The translations under genes and the position numbers were made by a program. A stretch of DNA of 11,455 nt. It comes from Rikenellaceae bacterium. Its GTDB lineage: Bacteria; Bacteroidota; Bacteroidia; Bacteroidales; Rikenellaceae. This document shows positions 5,927-11,455 of this stretch, in pieces; positions within the stretch are counted from its first letter, which is position 1, and every line of letters begins with the position of its first letter. The notes under the pieces are model-generated. The model ran no database searches. It was not told the origin of the DNA and saw only the letters and a list, made by a program, of their open reading frames with translations. The stretch lies in the NCBI GenBank assembly GCA_031286025.1, contig JAITVB010000182.1, positions 1 to 11,455 on the forward strand. The letters run 5' to 3'.

Positions 5927-6868
5927 TTATTTGGCGCCGATGGTGATGACGGCCTGTCCTAGGCCTTTCATCGAAAGTTTGGCGTCGATGTTATACTTGT
6001 CCTGGAGTTCCTTGCGCAGGTCGTTGGCCCAGGTGCGGGTGTCGATCGCGCGGCCGTTGGGGGCATAGAGCGGGATGCGCACCTGTTCGAAGATCATCCG
6101 GTTTTCGCTCACGTCCTGGGTCGAGAAGCGTCCGTTGACCGTATGGTTGGCCATCCAGTCCTCGATCTGGAAGCTGAGCTCGTCGCCGCCGAATTCGGTT
6201 TCGAAGTCGACGGGGCTGCTGTTCCACTTGCGCAGGGTGAGGGCTACCTCGCGGCCGTTGGCGAACATATCGTCAAAATGGTTCTGAAGTTGGTTGTTGA
6301 AGTTGTCGATGTTCGAGAGGATGCTCTCCTCGATCAGCACCGGAAGTTCGACGCTGAACGACGGAGTACCCGTGCCCGAGGCGGCGGCGATCTGCTTGCT
6401 GCTGTATGCGTCTATTCCCTGAAGGTTGAATGTGAGCGAGCGTTTCGGCCCCGCTTCATTTACCTTGTAGGTAAGCTGCATCCAGATGTCGGCTTTGGCC
6501 ACGTTCTTCAGTTTGTCGACGGGCGATTCGGCCACATCGCTGCCGTCCGAGGCCATCGTCACCGACATCTCGGCCGCATCGTTGCGCAGTTGGCGCAGGC
6601 AGGCGCCCAGATCCTTGAGCGGAAATCCGCGTTCGGCCATCATTTCGCCCAACTTGCTGATGGCCAACAGCAGGTCGGGATCGCTCTGCAGGGCGGCGTT
6701 GTAGTCGGGGAGTTTTTCCCAGGCGCCTTGGTTGTCGAATTCCACCATATAGCCGTTCATGTTGCACCACACGTCGCTCGGCACCACCATGATCGTCGGT
6801 TTTTTGGCCTGAGAGAAACCGGTTAGCGCCAAAAGGGCCAGTGCCAGGGTCAGTACTATTTTTTTCAT
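5927..6868 (-). CDS. Secreted DUF6175-like protein, operon gene 3
   Basis: The 313-residue protein starts with a clear signal peptide (MKKIVLTLALALLALTGFS), leaving QAKKPTIMVVPSD at the mature N-terminus. The PTIMVVPSD..C opening strand, the helix ending in MMAERGFPLKDL, and the later ADIWMQLTYKV and SLTFNLQGIDAYSSKQIA strands fit what I recall of DUF6175, a Bacteroidetes family of unknown function. The alternation (opening strand, long helix ending 'RGF', 'ADI' strand, 'ID.YS.KQIA' strand) also resembles CsgG/TolB-N-like envelope proteins, which is inference. Residues 260-311 form a second small domain with RKELQDKY and a final QAVITIGAK. The leader before the ATG is strongly A-rich (a run of eight A), typical of Bacteroidetes initiation regions. 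The location is periplasmic or outer membrane. The domain name is from memory and should be confirmed. Confidence 0.83.
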   Translation of the reverse strand: MKKIVLTLALALLALTGFSQAKKPTIMVVPSDVWCNMNGYMVEFDNQGAWEKLPDYNAALQSDPDLLLAISKLGEMMAERGFPLKDLGACLRQLRNDAAEMSVTMASDGSDVAESPVDKLKNVAKADIWMQLTYKVNEAGPKRSLTFNLQGIDAYSSKQIAAASGTGTPSFSVELPVLIEESILSNIDNFNNQLQNHFDDMFANGREVALTLRKWNSSPVDFETEFGGDELSFQIEDWMANHTVNGRFSTQDVSENRMIFEQVRIPLYAPNGRAIDTRTWANDLRKELQDKYNIDAKLSMKGLGQAVITIGAK

Positions 6869-6895
6869 TGTTTTTTTTATTTTTCGGGTTAGTGA

Positions 6896-7399
6896 TTAAA
6901 ATCCGGAATCGAGACTTCTGATGACCGCCTTGCTTTCGAGGTAGCTGCGCAACTCGTTGTAGCTTACGGCCACCACCACGCCGACCTTGTATTCCTTGCC
7001 TACTTTGAGAACCTCTTCGCCGCCCGCGCTGTTGGTCAGCGAAACATAGCGCATGTAGTCGCCCCCATCGGCAAAGAACTGACCGAGGAACTGGCCGCTG
7101 TTGACCTCCTCTTCGGGGGTCACGAGCGGTTTCTTGCCGGGCATGCGTTCCAACGTCGGGATGCCTTTGAACATCACCCCATGAACGGCGTTTTTCTTGG
7201 CCTGTTCGCCGGCAATGACCGGATTCCTGGAGAAACTCCATACGCGAATGACCACCGTGCCCTGAAGACCCACGGTCACCGGTTCGATCTCGTAGCGCCA
7301 GGTCTGGGTGTCCCGGTTGGCTTGTTTTACTTTTCCCGCCTGACCGAAAGCCAGTGCCGGCGCCAGGGCGAGCAGGAGGATTAAGATGCGTTTCTTCAT
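6896..7399 (-). CDS. Small secreted protein of unknown function, operon gene 2
   Basis: The 167-residue product has a signal peptide (MKKRILILLLALAPALAFG) with mature QAGKV. The rest looks like a beta-rich single domain: strands at WRYEIEPVTVG and TVVIRVWSFS, a middle with QAKKNAVHGVMFKGI, and then DYMRYVSLTN and YKVGVVVAVSYNELRSYLE. No lipobox, cysteine or catalytic motif is present (the mature chain has no Cys at all). I do not recognise the family. It lies 9 bases after the first operon gene and 27 bases before the third, so its product probably acts with the other exported proteins. The ordered fold with only short charged loops argues for a genuine structured protein rather than a spurious frame. 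Confidence 0.82.
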   Translation of the reverse strand: MKKRILILLLALAPALAFGQAGKVKQANRDTQTWRYEIEPVTVGLQGTVVIRVWSFSRNPVIAGEQAKKNAVHGVMFKGIPTLERMPGKKPLVTPEEEVNSGQFLGQFFADGGDYMRYVSLTNSAGGEEVLKVGKEYKVGVVVAVSYNELRSYLESKAVIRSLDSGF

Positions 7400-7408
7400 A
7401 TCGTTGTT

Positions 7409-8800
7409 TTATTTGGTTTGTCGGAGTAACATACCGGGGTAGAGGCCGTTGAGGCTGCCCTCGAAGCGGGTGGTGGTGAGGCTTTGGTCGCCTCCGGTGG
7501 CGGTCAATTCTTCGGCGGCCATATAGCGGTTGTCCCAAATCTGTCCCGAAGCGGCCTTAAGTACGGCTACACGCTTATAAGTGGTACGGTTTGTTTGCGG
7601 GTCGACGTTCCGTTCGAGCACCTCGTACTTGTCGCCCGGGGCCACGCCTTCCTTCATCCCGATGGCGGCCGTCGCATAGGGCGACACGCTCAGCAGCGGG
7701 GTTTTGGTTTTGAAAACGTCGTATTTCGTTTCGAGTTTGGCCAACACGGCGTCGGTGGCGTTGATCGTCGCGATGCGGATCAGTTCCTCTTCCGGCTTGT
7801 TGGTAAAGATGCCCGCCTTGACGTTGGCAAAGGCGGTCTCTTCTCCGATATACTTGATGGTGAAGATATCCGATGCGTTATACTTGTCGATGTTGTTCCA
7901 CAGTTCGGCGTAGAGGGTGTTGGCGATCTCGTCGTTCCATTGCAGTTGGAAGAGGTATGAGATCGTTCGCACGTAGTAGCCGGCTCCGAGCGCCATTTTG
8001 CTGCCCACCGAGCCGACGCTGGCCGCCAACGAGGCATATTCCCCGACCGATCCGCCAACGGCTTGCGAGGCCAACTGTGCGGCGGCGGTCATTTCGTCGA
8101 CCAGTTCGTCCTTGCTCATGTAGCGATAACGCGAAACCACGACGAACGTGTTGCTGATCAACTCTTCGCCCGCGTCTTCGAGCAGTCCCATCCCGCGCAC
8201 CGAGTTCTTGGCCGTCTGCACGTCCATCACCGTTGCGTCGTAGAGGCCGCGTTCCTTGATCAGGTTCATGTTGAATCGGCCATCCTCGATAAACCATTTG
8301 TCAAAGAGTTGCTTGGCCACGGCTTGTTCGAGCAGGAACTTGTTGGCGATCACGGCGGGAACTTCCTTGTCCGACACGTCGATCACGGTCGACTGTGACG
8401 TTTCGGCTGTAGAACTCAGGGCCGCCCCTGCCAATCCCTTGGCCAGGCTGCCGAAGGCGCTCCCCTTTTTCTTGACGCCGGTTCCGCTGTTGCCCGCAGG
8501 AGTTTCCTGCCCCAGGGCTACGGCCTGGCGGTAGGCCACACGGTCGTTTTCGGTGATGGAGTAGTACGGGATCACGCGTTGGCCCACATTGTGGTCGTTA
8601 TACTTGTCAGGCACGGGGGTGGCCAGGAAGGCCGTTTTGATCGTGTCGCGCTTGGGCATGTTGGGTTCGTCGATCAGCATCAGACAGAGCGAGCTGCGCC
8701 GATATGACGCTTCTGAAGGTTGTTGTTGGGCGGCCGCCACGAGCGGACCTGCGGCGAGCAGCGCGGTGAAAACAGGGATGAGAAAGCGTTTCATAGACAT
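7409..8800 (-). CDS. Large secreted protein with possible C-terminal SH3-like domain, operon gene 1
   Basis: The 463-residue protein is the first of the operon. Residues 1-24 form a signal peptide (VAAA then QQQ). The start could be ATG 8800 (MSMKRF) or ATG 8794 (MKRF), and the second gives the more typical lysine-arginine opening. The mature protein has an N-terminal region (34-100), a low-complexity linker (109-137, KKKGSAFGSLAKGLAGAALSS) and a long mixed domain (140-365). The last part, residues 370-463, has IGMKEGVAPGDKYEVLERN followed by VAVLKA and ends GLYPGMLLRQTK. That is a Gly-Val-Gly-Asp hairpin as in small SH3-like barrels such as the FlgT C-terminal domain. Residues 215-225 and 277-290 look like paired beta strands. 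I do not recognise a named family, and the FlgT/CsgG comparison is by eye only. Confidence 0.85.
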   Translation of the reverse strand: MSMKRFLIPVFTALLAAGPLVAAAQQQPSEASYRRSSLCLMLIDEPNMPKRDTIKTAFLATPVPDKYNDHNVGQRVIPYYSITENDRVAYRQAVALGQETPAGNSGTGVKKKGSAFGSLAKGLAGAALSSTAETSQSTVIDVSDKEVPAVIANKFLLEQAVAKQLFDKWFIEDGRFNMNLIKERGLYDATVMDVQTAKNSVRGMGLLEDAGEELISNTFVVVSRYRYMSKDELVDEMTAAAQLASQAVGGSVGEYASLAASVGSVGSKMALGAGYYVRTISYLFQLQWNDEIANTLYAELWNNIDKYNASDIFTIKYIGEETAFANVKAGIFTNKPEEELIRIATINATDAVLAKLETKYDVFKTKTPLLSVSPYATAAIGMKEGVAPGDKYEVLERNVDPQTNRTTYKRVAVLKAASGQIWDNRYMAAEELTATGGDQSLTTTRFEGSLNGLYPGMLLRQTK

Positions 8801-8942
8801 GGGTTATTTTCGGTTGATTAAAGATAAATCGGGCAAATACGCTCGCTTTACACCCTGAGTCTCTCTCAAAATCTCCCCGCGGTGCGCTATGGATTACTTA
8901 CGCTACCTGTCGCCAAAGGGGTTTTAGGCGTTTCTTAAGCGA
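8801..8942 (-). other. Long 5' leader of the eight-gene operon
   Basis: If transcription starts from the -7 box at 8943-8950, about 135 bases precede the first start codon. That is much longer than the roughly 35-base leader of the divergent gene. In the leader, CGCC and GGCG (8930-8927 and 8914-8911 on the minus strand) could close a small loop. A second imperfect -7 box, TATCTTTA, lies near 8826-8819 and would give a leader of only about 10-15 bases. No riboswitch family or small ORF is recognised. Confidence 0.4.
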
Positions 8943-8950
8943 CAAATATA
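8943..8950 (-). promoter_or_regulatory. Bacteroidetes -7 box TATATTTG for the eight-gene operon
   Basis: Read on the minus strand, the sequence is TATATTTG, a full match to TAnnTTTG. No convincing TTG is found 19-21 bases upstream, where an AT-rich stretch (TTTTAAAAATTCTC) lies instead. It is the only exact match between the two divergent start codons on this strand. It is identical to the box serving the divergent gene. Confidence 0.65.
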
Positions 8951-9008
8951 CAGAGAATTTTTAAAAGAGAAGATGATGACGAAAGTTATTTTTGTAATTT
9001 TTTTGTCC

Positions 9009-9016
9009 TATATTTG
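9009..9016 (+). promoter_or_regulatory. Bacteroidetes -7 box TATATTTG for the divergent secreted protein
   Basis: TATATTTG matches TAnnTTTG exactly and lies 40 bases before the ATG at 9057, giving a leader of about 34 bases. The region upstream is T-rich (GTTATTTTTGTAATTTTTTTG), with no TTG at the canonical spacing. Confidence 0.75.
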
Positions 9017-9056
9017 ACCCAAAATTTCCTGAATTCAAACATTAAATGTACCGACT

Positions 9057-9566
9057 ATGAAGAAATTGTTATTCGCCACCCTTCTTTCCGTATTCTCTTT
9101 TGGAATCACTTCGGCACAAATGCCTACTGCCGAGGTGGTTCAGGCTTCGGTGGAGCGCTACCACAAACTCCAGGCGCTGCTCCAACAGAAACCCGCCAAC
9201 GTCGGTATGTCGGCCACCGACAACTTGGTGTCAAAATCAGTTCAAGCCGCTAATAATGCCGTGGAAATCAGTATGTTGATTGAGCGTGTGGCAGGCACGT
9301 CGCCTGAAGCCAATGCCGAAGCGCCCCTGACACTTGACGAATACACCGTGCTTTCGAAGCGCGTGGATCAAGAGAACAAAGACATCCAGGATCTGACCGG
9401 CATGTCGGCCGCGGCGGCCAATGACCTCAAGGCGGCCAAGCCGCTCGACAAGGCCAAGGTGCTTAAGTCGATCAATTATTCGAAGAATATCATGACGATC
9501 CTCACCGGCGAAGCCGCCTACCATACTCAGACGATGGCGGGAATCCTCGCTTCGATCAAGAAATAG
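9057..9566 (+). CDS. Small secreted helical protein, divergent from the operon
   Basis: The 169-residue product has a clear signal peptide (MKKLLFATLLSVFSFGITSA) and a mature chain beginning QMPTAEVVQ. What follows is almost wholly helical, with no cysteine in the whole protein. The helices are roughly 25-45 (VVQASVERYHKLQALLQQ), 53-79, 93-128 and 131-167. The chain is rich in Ala, Lys and Gln and looks like a helical bundle. No known motif is recognised. The gene faces away from the eight-gene operon across a 256-base spacer with identical -7 boxes, and its message ends at the terminator at 9603-9648. Its size and export suggest a periplasmic partner or a secreted effector of the neighbouring operon, which is inference. 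The start at 9057 is supported by the promoter position and by the signal peptide starting at the ATG. Confidence 0.87.
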   Translation: MKKLLFATLLSVFSFGITSAQMPTAEVVQASVERYHKLQALLQQKPANVGMSATDNLVSKSVQAANNAVEISMLIERVAGTSPEANAEAPLTLDEYTVLSKRVDQENKDIQDLTGMSAAAANDLKAAKPLDKAKVLKSINYSKNIMTILTGEAAYHTQTMAGILASIKK

Positions 9567-9602
9567 CTATCCCGGGACAGAGTTTCCGGAGATGCGACTC
9601 AT

Positions 9603-9648
9603 TGAATAAAAAACACGCCGATCAATCGATCGGCGTGTTTTTTATTCA
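9603..9648. terminator. Bidirectional intrinsic terminator, 21-bp stem
   Basis: A perfect 21-bp inverted repeat (9603-9623 with 9628-9648) encloses a 4-base loop (AATC). The core CACGCCGATC is followed by TTTTTT on both strands. It separates the small secreted protein gene (+) from the regulatory-domain protein gene (-) and should end both messages. It is the longest stem in the window. Confidence 0.94.
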
Positions 9649-9662
9649 TAAAATGCTTTTAT

Positions 9663-10532
9663 TCAATCCAATACCGATCCTTTGACCAGAAATCCTATTC
9701 CGATGATCTGCCGCTCGCTCATTCCCGTTGCCATATTGTGCAGGTACAGGCGTCCGCCGCCGTAGTAAAGCGGGAAAGCGAGTTGGCCCCGGGCGCTCAT
9801 TTCCACTCGTTCGAGTCCGACGTAAACGATCCCATGGGCCATGATGTCGTATTTCGACAGGTCGATCCGGGCCTCTTGCCTTTCCGTACTTCTCGGGACA
9901 CCCACGTAGTGGGGCTTTCCCATCAGGGGGATGAACAGGTCGCCCTCCTTCCGGTAAACGGCTACGCGCATCACCAACGTGTCGAACGTGTTGGCCACGA
10001 TGTCGAAGTCGATTTCGCGAATCCACGTCTTCGCTTTCAGTTCGAGCAGGGTGCCGAAATTGAGTTCCCACGCCGCCCGTGCCGGATCTTTGAATTTCGA
10101 CGGGCGTTGGTGCAGGGCGATGCCTCTCGGGATGAGTACGCCTCGCGAATTGAGGTTTTTGAGGCGCAGCTTTTGGGGATTGACCGTGATCGGAGTGATG
10201 GTGAATGCGTTGTCGGTCAATGTAATGGTGAGCGGTTTTCCGGCCGTCCGGGCCAGTGCCGCCTCTTGTTTGAGCCGGTTGATCGGGATGGTTTGCGTCT
10301 GGTAGGAGAGATGGGCGAAAGTCAGCGCCCGGCCCGAGAGGCTGTCGGGAATGACGATCGAAAAATTTCCTTTGCCGTCGGACGTAATGCCGGTGTAGGT
10401 GCCTTCGATCCCGATGCTGACGTATTCGGCGCGTCCGCCCGAAGGGTTGACGCAAATGCCTTTGATCTCCTGTGCGTTAAGCGAGAGGGCGTTCGACAGG
10501 AGAATAAATGCCGCGAGGAGCAGGTTTTTCAT
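9663..10532 (-). CDS. Secreted protein with N-terminal carboxypeptidase-like regulatory domain
   Basis: The 289-residue protein has a signal peptide (1-20, ending LNA, mature QEIKG). A carboxypeptidase-like regulatory domain (CarbopepD_reg type) follows at about 22-107, with IKGICVNPSGGRAEYVSIGIEGTYTG, then DGKGNFSI and FAHLSYQTQTI. This beta-sandwich is common at the N-terminus of Bacteroidetes TonB-dependent receptors, but this protein is too short for a receptor barrel and has no plug. Residues 145-286 form a second, strand-rich domain (IREIDFDIVA, LVMRVAVYR, GIVYVGLERVEM, FPLYYGGGRLYLH, IIGIGFLVKG). I recall this arrangement in Bacteroidetes proteins of unknown function. The ATG overlaps the stop of miaA as ATGA (10529-10532), so the two genes are translated together. 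It is probably periplasmic or surface-facing. The family function is not established to my knowledge. Confidence 0.86.
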   Translation of the reverse strand: MKNLLLAAFILLSNALSLNAQEIKGICVNPSGGRAEYVSIGIEGTYTGITSDGKGNFSIVIPDSLSGRALTFAHLSYQTQTIPINRLKQEAALARTAGKPLTITLTDNAFTITPITVNPQKLRLKNLNSRGVLIPRGIALHQRPSKFKDPARAAWELNFGTLLELKAKTWIREIDFDIVANTFDTLVMRVAVYRKEGDLFIPLMGKPHYVGVPRSTERQEARIDLSKYDIMAHGIVYVGLERVEMSARGQLAFPLYYGGGRLYLHNMATGMSERQIIGIGFLVKGSVLD

Positions 10533-11455
10533 CGTTCGGAGGGTTCGTGTGTGGTCGGCGCCAACTGCAGCCGGATATGGCGCTCGATCTCATCAACGTC
10601 CGCAAAATCGGTTTTATTGCGTTCAAACCAAGTGATCTCCGGGTCGCGGGCAAACCACGTGATCTGACGCTTGGCATAGCGGCGGGAATTACGTTTGATC
10701 AACTCGATGGCCTCATCCCGAAAAATCGTCCCGTCGAAAAAGTCGAAAAATTCACGGTAGCCGACCGTTTGCAACGCGTTCAGTTCGCGCAGGGGTAACA
10801 GGCGGCGGGCTTCCGCCTCCAATCCGGCGGCGACCATCGCGTCGACCCGGCGGTCGATGCGTTCGTAAAGTGCCGCGCGGGGCATGGCTACACCGATTTT
10901 GACGATCCGGAACGGCCTCGCTTTGGCCTGCCCGCCGCGTAACTCGGAGTAAGTTTTCCCGGTTTCGAGGCATACCTCCAATGCGCGGACAATCCGTTGC
11001 GGATTGCTGCGGTCGACCACGGCGGCATATTCCGGATCGTGTCGTCGCAACTCGGCGTAAAGCGCATCGAGTCCTTCACGTTCCAAGCGTTCTGTCACGG
11101 CTTGCCGCAATTCGGGGTTGGTGCCGGGCACCGCGTCGATCCCACGGCACACGGCGTCTGCGTAAAGTCCCGATCCGCCGACCATCACCACCACGTCGTG
11201 CTTCCGGAAAAGTCTGTCGAGCAGCGCCAACGCCTCCAACTCGAACCGACCGCTGGTGTAAGGCTCGGTCACGCTGCGCGAGGCGATGAAATAGTGGGGG
11301 ATGCCCACCTGTTCCTCGGCCGAAGGGGCGGCCGTGCCGATCGGCATCTCCCGATACATCTGGCGCGAGTCGCACGAAACGACCGGCGCGTCAAAACGGC
11401 GGGCAAGGCCGATGCTGAGATCGGTCTTGCCCGTAGCCGTGGCTCCGACAACGAC
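10529..11455 (-). CDS. miaA: tRNA dimethylallyltransferase MiaA, N-terminus outside the window
   Basis: The frame is open to the window edge. The visible 308 residues lack only a few N-terminal residues of a typical protein of about 300-315. MiaA transfers a dimethylallyl group from DMAPP to the N6 of A37 in tRNAs that read codons starting with U, the first step of ms2i6A synthesis. Visible landmarks are the P-loop GATATGKT (visible residues 4-11), SCDSRQMY (27-34, with the Asp that acts in catalysis), GGSGLY (93-98), NPQRIVRALEV (about 151-161) and NSRRYAKRQITWF (256-268), which contributes to DMAPP and tRNA binding. All key motifs are present, so the enzyme should be active. An internal ATG at 11359 lies after the P-loop and is not the start. 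The gene overlaps the next one by 4 bases. Cytoplasmic. Confidence 0.98.
   Translation of the reverse strand, partial: VVVGATATGKTDLSIGLARRFDAPVVSCDSRQMYREMPIGTAAPSAEEQVGIPHYFIASRSVTEPYTSGRFELEALALLDRLFRKHDVVVMVGGSGLYADAVCRGIDAVPGTNPELRQAVTERLEREGLDALYAELRRHDPEYAAVVDRSNPQRIVRALEVCLETGKTYSELRGGQAKARPFRIVKIGVAMPRAALYERIDRRVDAMVAAGLEAEARRLLPLRELNALQTVGYREFFDFFDGTIFRDEAIELIKRNSRRYAKRQITWFARDPEITWFERNKTDFADVDEIERHIRLQLAPTTHEPSER

Noticed and set aside
6456..7538. Minus-strand frame of 360 codons across two operon genes
   Set aside because: It overlaps the ends of two genes with good signal peptides in another frame. Its translation is Arg/Gly/Pro/His-rich, typical of an off-frame shadow.
9646..10455. 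Minus-strand frame of 269 codons overlapping the regulatory-domain gene
   Set aside because: It is an Arg/His/Pro-rich shadow. The other frame has a signal peptide and a recognisable domain.

Overview
The window looks like a chromosomal segment from a GC-rich member of the Bacteroidales, with an Alistipes/Rikenellaceae-like genome as the best guess by eye. The grounds are Bacteroidetes-type -7 promoter boxes (TAnnTTTG), A-rich leaders without clear Shine-Dalgarno sequences, a carboxypeptidase-like regulatory domain protein, a MiaA with the SCDSRQMY motif, and secreted proteins that nearly all expose Gln after the predicted signal-peptide cleavage site.

Layout. 1-579 (+) is the 3' part of a GNAT/FemAB-like acetyltransferase. 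It converges on a small Cys-containing membrane protein (625-894, -), and the two share a 17-bp bidirectional terminator. Positions 895-1195 hold no convincing gene. A PRiA4_ORF3-like protein (1264-1776, +) follows behind a perfect -7 box, and ends at a second bidirectional terminator (1847-1883). From 8800 down to 1900 on the minus strand runs a tight eight-gene operon with gaps of 3-29 bases. In transcription order it encodes: four secreted proteins (463, 167, 313 and 324 aa); a zinc-ribbon protein with three membrane segments; a YdjI-type SPFH protein with a C-terminal GYF_2 domain and polyproline tail; a second GYF_2 protein; and a four-helix membrane protein. A small secreted helical protein (9057-9566, +) is transcribed divergently, and both directions carry the same -7 octamer, TATATTTG. 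After a third bidirectional terminator (9603-9648) come a secreted carboxypeptidase-regulatory-domain protein (9663-10532, -) and miaA (10529 to beyond the window end, -), overlapping by ATGA.

How it may work together. miaA is housekeeping tRNA modification. The candidate undescribed system is the eight-gene operon plus its divergent partner. The zinc-ribbon protein is predicted to span the inner membrane, with cytoplasmic zinc-finger and helical parts and a periplasmic C-terminal domain. It could link the cytoplasmic SPFH/GYF_2 proteins to the exported proteins. This is loosely like the SPFH plus zinc-ribbon membrane modules (YdjG/H/I) tied to phage-shock-type membrane stress in Bacillus, but with an added periplasmic half. 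That assembly is inference. The gene order, topology signals and domain resemblances are visible in the sequence.
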